Source: OLB16 sp964422415
Lineage (GTDB): Bacteria; Hinthialibacterota; Hinthialibacteria; OLB16
DNA: 64,000 nt
Assembly (NCBI GenBank): GCA_964422415.1
Contig: CAYRBI010000001.1
Location: forward strand, 1 to 64,000
Direction of reading: 5' to 3'
The translations under genes were made by a program, and so were the position numbers. Below, one piece after another: positions 16,165 to 24,167 of this stretch. Each line of letters starts with the position of its first letter. Positions within the stretch are counted from its first letter, which is position 1. The notes under the pieces were generated by a model that saw nothing but the letters and a program-made list of their open reading frames with translations, was not told where the DNA came from and did not search any database.

Positions 16165-16751
16165 AGGATCTTCAGGAGAAACTCACGAACCTGTGAAAGA
16201 GCCTGGCCACGGTGACTGATGCGGTGCTTCTCCTCTGGGGTGAGTTCGGCCATCGAACAGTTCATTCCCTCTGGTTGGAAGACGGGGTCATAGCCAAAGC
16301 CATGCGAGCCACGTGGCGAGTTGAGAATGTTCCCCTCACACCTTCCCTGTGTTTGAAACAGAACTTTGCCATCACCATACAGGGTCGCGCAACAAATGAA
16401 CCGCGCGTGACGGTGGCCCTCAGGAATTCCCATCAAGTTCTCCAACAGGAACTGGTTACGGGAGGGATCATCATCAAGTCCGCCATATCGCGCTGAGTAC
16501 ACACCCGGCGCGCCATCCAGGGCATCGACCGCCAGGCCAGAGTCATCCGCCACGGTCCACTCGCCGGTAAACTGGCTGACCTCACTGGCTTTCTTTTCGG
16601 AATTGGCTGCAAAGGTACCGCCATCCTCCTCGACCTCCGGGCAGTCCGGGTAGTCATCGAGGCTGACCACTTCATAGGGGAGACCCGCTAAGAGTGCAGC
16701 GAGCTCCTTGGCCTTTTTCTTGTTACGGCTGGCGAGGAGGATTTTTTTCAA
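16161..16751 (-). CDS. rdgB: XTP/dITP diphosphatase (HAM1/RdgB family)
   Basis: A 196-residue house-cleaning nucleotide pyrophosphatase that hydrolyses dITP, dXTP and XTP to monophosphates and keeps deaminated purines out of DNA. It has the expected motifs: the N-terminal ASRNKKKAKEL nucleotide-binding loop, VADDSGLAVDALDGAPGVYSARY, GFGYDPVFQP and the C-terminal SHRGQAL. Length and motif order fit the family. It is preceded by a very small membrane-protein gene (16785-16925) and followed, with a 4-base overlap, by ribD. Confidence 0.95.
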   Translation of the reverse strand: MKKILLASRNKKKAKELAALLAGLPYEVVSLDDYPDCPEVEEDGGTFAANSEKKASEVSQFTGEWTVADDSGLAVDALDGAPGVYSARYGGLDDDPSRNQFLLENLMGIPEGHRHARFICCATLYGDGKVLFQTQGRCEGNILNSPRGSHGFGYDPVFQPEGMNCSMAELTPEEKHRISHRGQALSQVREFLLKIL

Positions 16752-16784
16752 GATAGAGCTTCTCTCTTGGTTTCTGGGATTGGG

Positions 16785-16925
16785 TTATGGAGCAAAACCG
16801 TTGATTGATACAGCTATGGCAAACAGTATATGACCCATAAAGGGGAGCAACAACAGAGTCAGAAAAAACAAACACATCAGAACTACACCTATAATCTTCA
16901 AGAAGGACTTGTCTCTGTCCGTCAT
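16785..16925 (-). CDS. Small single-span membrane peptide (46 residues)
   Basis: A 46-codon frame starts at ATG 16925 with a good ribosome site (GAGGAGA about 8 bases upstream) and ends at 16785. The product is charged at the start (MTDRDKSFLK), then nearly all hydrophobic (IIGVVLMCLFFLTLLLLPFMGHILFAIAV), with a short polar tail (SINGFAP): one or two tightly spaced membrane segments. It lies in the gap between nuoN and rdgB in the same direction, 45 bases after nuoN's stop. No family is recognised. It could be a small complex I accessory peptide or an independent membrane peptide. It is supported by the ribosome site and composition only. Confidence 0.55.
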   Translation of the reverse strand: MTDRDKSFLKIIGVVLMCLFFLTLLLLPFMGHILFAIAVSINGFAP

Positions 16926-16970
16926 AGCGATGTCTCCTCACTCCAAAATAGAGACGCTTGAAATTCGTGG

Positions 16971-18410
16971 TTAAACTAAATTGGCTACGGTGGCGCGGAT
17001 AAGTGAGATCAGGCTGGCCGGATAGGTTCCCATCCAGAGAACAATTAAAGCGACCATGGAAAGGATCATGCTGCCTGTCAACGCGAGGGCTGGCATTGAA
17101 GACCGTTCAATACTCTCCTCCGGGCGTTGATACATCGCGGATACGATCCGGAGGTAATAGAACAATCCAATGGCGCTGTTGATGACCACGGCGGTGAGAA
17201 GTATCCAGGCGCTATTCTCCACACCAGCGGCGAGGATATAGAACTTCCCGACAAAACCAGCGGTCAGCGGAACCCCCGCCAGTGAAAGGAGCACAGCCGC
17301 GAAGATCCCGGCCAGGAGCGGACGCCGCCAGAAGAGACCGGTGTAGTCTTCGATCATCTCCGGCTCGCCATCCTTGTCAGCCAGCACGGCGATGATCCCA
17401 AAGGTTCCCAGACTCGTGAAAATATATGCCACCAGATAGTATGTAGCGGCCTCAACCGCATAAGTCCCGCCGCACAGAAACGCGACGATCAAGTAACCAA
17501 AGTGCGCGATGGAAGAGTAGGCCAGGATCCGCTTCACATTCAATTGAAGCAGAGCCATCAAATTCCCGGTAAACATTGAGGCCACCGCAATCACGCTGAG
17601 GATGATTACCAGCGAACGGGGCATCGCGCCACCCGCGAGCACATAGAAACGCAGGAGGACAGCGGTCATGGCTCCCTTGGAGACAGTGGCGACATAGGCG
17701 GTCACAGGAGCGGGCGCACCCTCATAGACATCCGGGGTCCACAGGTGGAAGGGGACCAGCGCGAGTTTGAAACCCACCGCCACGGACATCATGGCCATCC
17801 CCGCGAGAAGGACACCCTCACGGAGATCCTCGGTCTTCAACGCGGACAAAACCTTGCCGTATTCCATGCTGCCGGTCTCGGCATAGATCAATGCCATACC
17901 GAAGAGGAGGAAGGCACTGGAAACACCCGCGAGAACGAGATACTTCACAGCCGCTTCGATAGAGCGCCGCCGTGTGCGGGTATATCCCACCATGGCATAG
18001 AGCGGAACGGTTAAGAGCTCCAAACCAATAAATAAGGAGACGAAGTTTGTGCTGCCCACCAGCACAATCCCTCCCAGGGTGGCCATCAGCAGCAGCATGT
18101 AGAACTCATCGCGTCCGCCGGAACGTTGCTCCAGGTACCCATACGCAAGCACCGCTACGATCAGACTCGCGAGGAAGAGCAGTCCCATGAAGAACAGCCC
18201 GAAACCATCGATCAGATAGAGGGGGGTGACATAACGCGGGGTGACAGTTACCAGCATGGGCAGGGCCGCAAGCGAAGCAGCCAGGCCAGTCACGGTTAAT
18301 CCCGCCGCAAGGGCATTATCCCGCCGGAAGGCAGTCACCAGCATCACCAGCACGGTGAAGGTTGAAGGGAGGATGATGGGAAGGAGAGCCACGAAGTCTG
18401 CCTGGGACAC
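16971..18410 (-). CDS. nuoN: NADH-quinone oxidoreductase subunit N
   Basis: A 479-residue polytopic protein, one of the three antiporter-like proton-pumping subunits of respiratory complex I. Membrane-embedded signatures of the proton-antiporter family are present: GLELLTVPLYAMVGYTR with the conserved Glu, a Lys in GFKLALVPFHLWTPDVYEGAP, and AYSSIAHFGYLIVA. About 14 hydrophobic segments and the length fit NuoN. It is the last complex I gene of the operon, 3 bases after nuoM. Confidence 0.96.
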   Translation of the reverse strand: MSQADFVALLPIILPSTFTVLVMLVTAFRRDNALAAGLTVTGLAASLAALPMLVTVTPRYVTPLYLIDGFGLFFMGLLFLASLIVAVLAYGYLEQRSGGRDEFYMLLLMATLGGIVLVGSTNFVSLFIGLELLTVPLYAMVGYTRTRRRSIEAAVKYLVLAGVSSAFLLFGMALIYAETGSMEYGKVLSALKTEDLREGVLLAGMAMMSVAVGFKLALVPFHLWTPDVYEGAPAPVTAYVATVSKGAMTAVLLRFYVLAGGAMPRSLVIILSVIAVASMFTGNLMALLQLNVKRILAYSSIAHFGYLIVAFLCGGTYAVEAATYYLVAYIFTSLGTFGIIAVLADKDGEPEMIEDYTGLFWRRPLLAGIFAAVLLSLAGVPLTAGFVGKFYILAAGVENSAWILLTAVVINSAIGLFYYLRIVSAMYQRPEESIERSSMPALALTGSMILSMVALIVLWMGTYPASLISLIRATVANLV

Positions 18411-18413
18411 CGG

Positions 18414-19919
18414 TTATCTCCTTGAGTCCGTGGTGGAAGTAAATTGCGTCGTTGTCTGTTGGAGAGCCTTGATCGCGGGAGCGGCGGTCCGGATCACCGG
18501 CTGGGGATAGACTCCCAGGCCCACTAGCCCAATCACGAAAGCGCCCACAAGAACGAGTTCGCGAGGGCATAGATCCATCAGAACACCCTTGCGTGTGGAG
18601 GTTCCAAAGAAGGCCCCACGCATGAACCAGAGGGAGTAGATGGTGGCAGCCACCAAACCAAGCGAGGCAAAGATGGTGGCGGTCAGGCTGGCCTGATACA
18701 GCCCCACGAGGATCAGGAATTCGGCGACAAAGTTCCCCAGGCCAGGCAATCCGAGCGAGGCCATGGCGAAGAACATCCCGGTCACCCCGAAACGTGGCAG
18801 GAGTGTCCACAGTCCACCCATTTGCCCCATTTCACGGGTATGGATGCGCTCATACAGGGCTCCCACGAGCATGAATTGAGCGCCCGCCGAGAGACCATGG
18901 CAAATCATCTGCATGACCACTCCCTGCAGAGCGAACTCATTCCAGGAGAAGACCCCCAGGAGTACAAATCCCATATGGCTGATGCTCGTGTAGGCCACCA
19001 AACGCTTGAGGTCGCTCTGCGCGAAAGCCAGGCTGGCGCCATAAATCACCCCGGCTACACCCAGAAACATCGCATAAGGGGTAAAGACATGCACAGCCTC
19101 TGGAAAGAGCGGGACGACGAAGCGCAGGAGACCATACGCGCCAGTTTTCAACAGCACTCCCGCAAGGATAATACTACCAGCCGTGGGTGCCTCGGTGTGA
19201 GCATCCGGCAACCAATTATGGAAGGGGAAGGCCGGCAGTTTCACGGTAAAGGCGATGAAAAAGCCCAACATGACCAGCATACCGCTTGTTGGACCGAAGG
19301 TTGTCCCGAGCAGTTGGGAGTAATCGAAGGTCAGCTCCCCTGTTGTGGCATGGGTAAAAGCCAGAAAGAGGATCGAAAGCAGCATCAACATGCCGCTGGC
19401 CTGAGTGAAAATGAAGAACTTCACCGCCGCATACTGACGGTTCTCATGCCCCCAGATGCCAATCAGGAGGTACATCGGAACCAGCATGACCTCCCAGAAA
19501 AAGAAGAACAGCAATAGATCGAGGGAAAGGAACACTCCCAGCACACCGGAGAGAATCCACAGGAAGTTGAAATGGAAGAAACCAGTCTGAGTTTTAATCT
19601 CGGTCCAAGAAGCCCCCACACCAATCAGTCCCAGGAAGAGGGTGAGGAGGACCATTAATAAGCTCAGCCCATCCATGGCAAGGTGGATGCTTGCGCCCAA
19701 GCGTGGGATCCAGGGAGCCCGGAACTCCACCAGCCATATCCCTGTACTGGCAACATCCATCCGCGCCCAGTAAGTGACCAACAGGTTCAGCGCGATGGCC
19801 ATGTCGATACCCAATGCGGCCACCGAGATCCAACGGCACAAGGACTCATCCTTCCTGGCGGTCAGTCCCGCCAGAATGCCCCCCAACAGAGGAATGAGGA
19901 TCAGCCAAAGAAGGCTCAT
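18414..19919 (-). CDS. nuoM: NADH-quinone oxidoreductase subunit M
   Basis: A 501-residue antiporter-like proton-pumping subunit of complex I. The ATG at 19919 is chosen because the protein then begins with the typical first membrane helix (MSLLWLILIPLLGGILAGL) and overlaps nuoL's stop by 4 bases; the longer frame upstream lies inside nuoL. Diagnostic stretches are FFFWEVMLVPMYLLIGIWG (conserved Glu), KLPAFPFHNWLPDAHTEAPTAGS (conserved Lys) and AYTSISHMGFVLLG. Confidence 0.96.
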   Translation of the reverse strand: MSLLWLILIPLLGGILAGLTARKDESLCRWISVAALGIDMAIALNLLVTYWARMDVASTGIWLVEFRAPWIPRLGASIHLAMDGLSLLMVLLTLFLGLIGVGASWTEIKTQTGFFHFNFLWILSGVLGVFLSLDLLLFFFFWEVMLVPMYLLIGIWGHENRQYAAVKFFIFTQASGMLMLLSILFLAFTHATTGELTFDYSQLLGTTFGPTSGMLVMLGFFIAFTVKLPAFPFHNWLPDAHTEAPTAGSIILAGVLLKTGAYGLLRFVVPLFPEAVHVFTPYAMFLGVAGVIYGASLAFAQSDLKRLVAYTSISHMGFVLLGVFSWNEFALQGVVMQMICHGLSAGAQFMLVGALYERIHTREMGQMGGLWTLLPRFGVTGMFFAMASLGLPGLGNFVAEFLILVGLYQASLTATIFASLGLVAATIYSLWFMRGAFFGTSTRKGVLMDLCPRELVLVGAFVIGLVGLGVYPQPVIRTAAPAIKALQQTTTQFTSTTDSRR

Positions 19920-21820
19920 AAGAACACCAGTACACCCATTAGTATCACCGATCCTAATGCGATCCCCGCCGCATACCAACGCACCTGCCCGGTCTGAGTC
20001 CAAGTCAATTTCAGATGCCCCCAGCGGACAATTGAGGCTATTCCATTATACACACTGTCCACAATGTCCGATTTATTGATATCTGCCAGGAACACATAGG
20101 GCTTCACAAAAAGGGTGTCATACAGCCAATCAAACTCCCAGCCATGCTGGAGGAAACCAGTCAGCCAGACCCCCTTGGGAGTCTGGGCGAAGGCATCCAC
20201 TTTCTCCGGAGACTTCAGGAAAAGGACATAGGCGATGGCGACACCCACGAGGGAGACAATCCCCGCGAGAATCTGTAGCACTACCTCTGGAATAACTGGC
20301 TCATGCCCCTCGGTGGCATGGGCTCCAGCGGACTCGAAGGTAGTATTCATCAGGTGCGAGAACATCTGGACATGCCCGAAGTTGTGCGGCAATTCGATGA
20401 ATCCCGCGCCAAAGGCGAAAATCGCAAGGATGACAAGAGGCACAATCATCACCCAACCTGGACGGTGGTGGATGTGCCCCTTGGCCTCCCCAAAGAAGGC
20501 GATGAAGACCATACGGAAGGTATAAATGGAGGTAAAGAAAGCTCCCACTAGCCCCGCGAGATAGAGCCAGACACTGCCCCCCTCCAGAGAGAAGGCATAC
20601 CAGAGGATCGCATCCTTGCTATAGAAACCGGAGGTGATGAGTGGAATGCCACACAGACACCCCGCACCGATCAGGAAGGTCCAGAAGACCACTGGGAGTT
20701 TCTTACGTAGGCCCCCCATCTTGAAGATATTCTGCTCATGATGCAGGGCATGGATCACCGCGCCAGCACCGAGGAAGAGGAGGGCCTTGAAGAAGGCATG
20801 GGTCATGAAGTGGAACATGGCCGCGGACCAGGCTCCCACACCCAGCCCAAGGAACATGTAGCCGATTTGACTGATGGTGGAATAGGCCAGCACCCGTTTG
20901 ATGTCGGTCTGCACTAAAGCGCTGAAACCGGCCAGCAAAAGGGTTAGAGCCCCGATCACGCCCACAAAGAACTGCACACCCGGAGCCAGAGTGAAGAGGA
21001 CATGAGTCCGTGCGATCAAGTAGACACCGGCGGTTACCATGGTGGCGGCATGGATGAGAGCGCTGACTGGGGTCGGACCCGCCATGGCATCCGGCAACCA
21101 GGTCTGCAGTGGCAGCTGACCAGACTTGCCCACCGCACCACCCAGGAGCAGCAGCGTCGCCGCCACCGCCATGCCACAGCCCGGTTGCCACTGCTCGGAG
21201 GCTTTGGCCATGAGGTCCTGAATCTGCAAGGTTCCCAGTTGGGTCACCAGCAATAAGAACCCGATGGACATGGCCGTATCACCCACACGGGTGACAATGA
21301 AAGCCTTCTGCGCGGCGGTGCAGTTGGCGGGATCGCGGTACCAGAAACCGATAAGGAGGTAACTGCACAGGCCCACTCCCTCCCAACCGACATACAACAA
21401 CAGGAGGTTATCGGCGAGGACCAGGATCAGCATCATCGCCACAAACAGGTTCATCTCGGAGAAGAAACGGCTGTAATCCTCATCATCGCTCATGTAGCCG
21501 ATGGAGTAGACATGGATCAAGAAGCCCACGCCGGTGACCACCAGGGTCATCACCAGCGAGAGGGCATCAAAACGGAAGGCGATCTGGGGAACGAAGCCGC
21601 CCACATCAAACCAAGTCCAGAGCACCTGAGTGAAGGCATGATCGGGCGGGGGTTGCGAGATAAAGGTGTAGCTCATTCCAAAGGCAATCAGCGCGGACAG
21701 CCCGATGGTTCCCGGGCCCACAATCCCCACGGCTTTCCTTGGCAGCATGGAGCCAAAGAAGAGCAGGAGCAGGAAGCCCAGGAACGGCAGAGCTGGAACA
21801 AGCCACAAGAGTTCAAGCAT
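19916..21820 (-). CDS. nuoL: NADH-quinone oxidoreductase subunit L
   Basis: A 634-residue proton-pumping subunit with the long lateral C-terminal helix region typical of NuoL. Signatures are YVGWEGVGLCSYLLIGFWY, KSGQLPLQTWLPDAMAGPTPVSALIHAATMVTAGVYL and AYSTISQIGYMFLGLG. The C-terminus has a charged amphipathic segment (KVDAFAQTPKGVWLTGFLQHGWEFDWLYDTLFVKPYV), then a final membrane span. nuoK ends 1 base before this start, so expression is tightly coupled. Confidence 0.96.
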   Translation of the reverse strand: MLELLWLVPALPFLGFLLLLFFGSMLPRKAVGIVGPGTIGLSALIAFGMSYTFISQPPPDHAFTQVLWTWFDVGGFVPQIAFRFDALSLVMTLVVTGVGFLIHVYSIGYMSDDEDYSRFFSEMNLFVAMMLILVLADNLLLLYVGWEGVGLCSYLLIGFWYRDPANCTAAQKAFIVTRVGDTAMSIGFLLLVTQLGTLQIQDLMAKASEQWQPGCGMAVAATLLLLGGAVGKSGQLPLQTWLPDAMAGPTPVSALIHAATMVTAGVYLIARTHVLFTLAPGVQFFVGVIGALTLLLAGFSALVQTDIKRVLAYSTISQIGYMFLGLGVGAWSAAMFHFMTHAFFKALLFLGAGAVIHALHHEQNIFKMGGLRKKLPVVFWTFLIGAGCLCGIPLITSGFYSKDAILWYAFSLEGGSVWLYLAGLVGAFFTSIYTFRMVFIAFFGEAKGHIHHRPGWVMIVPLVILAIFAFGAGFIELPHNFGHVQMFSHLMNTTFESAGAHATEGHEPVIPEVVLQILAGIVSLVGVAIAYVLFLKSPEKVDAFAQTPKGVWLTGFLQHGWEFDWLYDTLFVKPYVFLADINKSDIVDSVYNGIASIVRWGHLKLTWTQTGQVRWYAAGIALGSVILMGVLVFL

Positions 21821-21821
21821 T

Positions 21822-22130
21822 CTAGCCTCGCATCACACTGGCGGCATCAGAATCAAGCGTGTGAATCCGGCGGTAGAGCTGGAGCACCAGCGCCAATCCC
21901 ACGGAAACCTCGGCCGCCGCCACGGTCACAATAAAGAGGAACATGACCTGCCCATCGGGTTGCCCCCAACGAGCTCCCGCCGCCACAAAAGCCAAGGCGG
22001 CGGCATTCATCATGATCTCGATCGACATCAACACAAACAGGATGTTCCTTCTCACCAGCACTCCCAGCAGTCCGAGCACAAACAGCAGTCCCGCCAAAAA
22101 GAGGGTAAAATCCATTGGAACTGATGCCAT
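21822..22130 (-). CDS. nuoK: NADH-quinone oxidoreductase subunit K
   Basis: A 102-residue protein with three membrane helices and the conserved membrane glutamates in FVLMSIEIMMNAAALAF and FIVTVAAAEVSVGLALV, which belong to complex I's central proton-transfer axis. The start overlaps the nuoJ stop by one base. ATG at 22130 or an internal ATG (MDFTLFLAG, residue 6) could be used; family length fits either. Confidence 0.95.
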   Translation of the reverse strand: MASVPMDFTLFLAGLLFVLGLLGVLVRRNILFVLMSIEIMMNAAALAFVAAGARWGQPDGQVMFLFIVTVAAAEVSVGLALVLQLYRRIHTLDSDAASVMRG

Positions 22131-22651
22131 TAGAGTTCCCCTCCTCCGGATTCACCGGGAAGCTCGCGTTTACCTAGGTGATAAGCTCCCACCAGGGCCG
22201 CAAGCAACAGCATGGAAGCGAGTTCCACCCCCAGGAAGTAGACATTGAACAGGGAGATCGACAACTCCTTGAGACCGGATACCTCCCCAGCGATGACATG
22301 CCCCTCACCCCGCACCAGAACCACGATCAGCTGCAAAAGCAAGATGCCACACAGAACGGCTGGACCGATCCAGATTTTAGGTGCCAGGAGCCGGGATTCC
22401 TGCTCGCTGGCCACCACTCCCAAGTTGAGAATCATGATGACAAAGATGAACAAAACGATGATCGCTCCGGCATAGATCATTACCATGAGCGGCGCGATCA
22501 CCTCCGCATCGAGAGTAAAGATCACCAATGCCAGGGAGATGAGGGAGACCACAAAGTAGAGGAGCGCGTGCATCGGGTCCTTGTGGGTGACAACCCGCGC
22601 GGTGGCGAATACGGCGATAGCAGAGGCAAGATAGAAGAGTGTAGTCATCAC
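22130..22651 (-). CDS. nuoJ: NADH-quinone oxidoreductase subunit J
   Basis: A 173-residue protein with five hydrophobic helices, including ALLYFVVSLISLALVIFTLDAEVIAPLMVMIYAGAI followed by VLFIFVIMILNLG. This is the NuoJ core, where the third helix undergoes the pi-bulge rotation known from complex I structures. The C-terminus (ELASMLLLAALVGAYHLGKR) matches the family. It sits between nuoI (5 bases) and nuoK (1-base overlap). Confidence 0.95.
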   Translation of the reverse strand: MMTTLFYLASAIAVFATARVVTHKDPMHALLYFVVSLISLALVIFTLDAEVIAPLMVMIYAGAIIVLFIFVIMILNLGVVASEQESRLLAPKIWIGPAVLCGILLLQLIVVLVRGEGHVIAGEVSGLKELSISLFNVYFLGVELASMLLLAALVGAYHLGKRELPGESGGGEL

Positions 22652-22656
22652 GCACC

Positions 22657-23172
22657 TCAGGGCATCAGGCTGTGCACATCCACTGGACGCGCTTCGCCTT
22701 CGGCCTCACCCTTGCCCTTTCCTTTAATAGCCAAACCAGCGACCCGGTAGAAATTGTAGTCAGGATATTTTCCAGGTCCGCTGATCAGCAGGTCTTCCTT
22801 CTCATATACCAGGCTAGTCCGCTGGTAATCACTCATTTCGAAGTCCGGCGTAAGTTGAATCGCATAGGTCGGACAGGCTTCCTCGCAGAATCCACAGAAG
22901 ATACAGCGGGAGAAGTTGATCCGGAAGAACTTGGGGTAACGCCGTCCACCCTCCAACTCGGTCGCCTGGAGCGAGATACACGAAGCCGGGCAGACCGCCG
23001 CACACAGGTTGCAGGCCACGCAACGCTCATCTCCATCCGGATCGCGCGAAAGGATAATTCTCCCGCGCCACCGTGGCGGGCTATAGGGCATTTCGTCGGG
23101 ATACTGGATGGTTTCACGCTTAGCGATAGCGTGCGTGAAAACCAGCCAGATGCTCCGAAGGATGCTCAGCAT
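22657..23172 (-). CDS. nuoI: NADH-quinone oxidoreductase subunit I (2 x 4Fe-4S)
   Basis: A 171-residue ferredoxin-like subunit that carries clusters N6a and N6b and passes electrons from NuoG towards NuoB. The two cluster motifs are complete: CVACNLCAAVCP (Cys51, 54, 57, 61) and CIFCGFCEEACP (Cys90, 93, 96, 100). The N-terminal amphipathic helix (SILRSIWLVFTHAIAKRETIQYP) is as expected for attachment to the membrane arm. It lies 14 bases after nuoH. Confidence 0.96.
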   Translation of the reverse strand: MLSILRSIWLVFTHAIAKRETIQYPDEMPYSPPRWRGRIILSRDPDGDERCVACNLCAAVCPASCISLQATELEGGRRYPKFFRINFSRCIFCGFCEEACPTYAIQLTPDFEMSDYQRTSLVYEKEDLLISGPGKYPDYNFYRVAGLAIKGKGKGEAEGEARPVDVHSLMP

Positions 23173-23186
23173 CGGTCAGACCCTTT

Positions 23187-24167
23187 CTACTCCAGCGCCA
23201 ACAGCACAGCCCCGGTCACCAACAGGTTGAGCAGGGCCAGTGGCAGCATGATCTTCCAACCAAAAGCGATCAATTGGTCATACCGCGGTCTCGGCATCGA
23301 GGCCCGCAGCAGGATAAAGAAGCACAAAATCAGGAACACCTTGAAGGCGAACCAGCCGAACTGGATGTAAGGGACGATCCATCCACTCGCACCGAAAAGC
23401 GGTCCCGCCCAGCCACCGAAGTACAAGAGCACGGTGATACTGGAAATCAGTGTGATCCCAATGTACTCACCGATAAAGAACATTCCGAACTTCATGCTGG
23501 AGTACTCCGCATGGAAGCCCGCGATCAGTTCCGCCTCGGATTCCGGCAGGTCGAAGGGCAGCCGGTGGGTCTCGGCGATGCCCGCGATAAAGAAAAGGAC
23601 CAATCCCAGGCACTGCGGGACACAAAACCACAGCCCTTGTTGCGCCTCCACGATCTTGTTCAGGTTCAGAGAGCCCGCCATCAGGACCACGCCCATCACT
23701 GACAGCCCCATGAAGACCTCATAGGCCAGCATTTGCGCGGTAGCACGCATCCCACCCAACAGGGCATACTTGTTGTTCGAGGCCCACCCCGCCAGAACCA
23801 CACTGTAAACACCCAGCGAGGACATCGCCAGGAGAAACAGCAGTCCAACGCCCAGGTCAGCGATCTGCACCCCCGGCGCAAAGGGAACTACCGCGAAAGA
23901 CAACAGTACAGTCATATTGATGATGCAGGGAGCGAGCACAAAGACTGCCTTATCCGCGAAGGGAGGAATCCAATCCTCCTTGATAAACATCTTGATAGCA
24001 TCGGCGATGGTCTGGAAGAGACCAAAGGGCCCACGCCGGTTGGGACCATAACGATCCTGGAAGAGCGCCAGGAGACGCCGCTCCAGCCAGATCAGATTGG
24101 CGGCCACGGTCAGCACCCCGCCGAGAACCACGCCGATGAGAATCAGCGGAAGGAGAATCTCTCTCAT
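23187..24167 (-). CDS. nuoH: NADH-quinone oxidoreductase subunit H
   Basis: A 326-residue membrane subunit forming much of the quinone-binding channel at the junction of the two arms. Hallmarks are the RYGPNRRGPFGLFQTIADAIKMFIKEDW loop, LLGGMRATAQMLAYEV, and the acidic loop FDLPESEAELIAGFHAEYSSMKFGMFFIGEY, with RASMPRPRYDQLIAFGWK near the end. It overlaps nuoG by 4 bases (ATGA). Confidence 0.96.
   Translation of the reverse strand: MREILLPLILIGVVLGGVLTVAANLIWLERRLLALFQDRYGPNRRGPFGLFQTIADAIKMFIKEDWIPPFADKAVFVLAPCIINMTVLLSFAVVPFAPGVQIADLGVGLLFLLAMSSLGVYSVVLAGWASNNKYALLGGMRATAQMLAYEVFMGLSVMGVVLMAGSLNLNKIVEAQQGLWFCVPQCLGLVLFFIAGIAETHRLPFDLPESEAELIAGFHAEYSSMKFGMFFIGEYIGITLISSITVLLYFGGWAGPLFGASGWIVPYIQFGWFAFKVFLILCFFILLRASMPRPRYDQLIAFGWKIMLPLALLNLLVTGAVLLALE

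Noticed and set aside
18822..19517. 231-codon frame opposite nuoM (and similar long frames opposite nuoJ, nuoI, nuoH, nuoG and nuoF)
   Set aside because: Long antisense frames arise from the codon bias of the nuo genes on the minus strand; products are His/Gln/Arg-rich with no fold signature.
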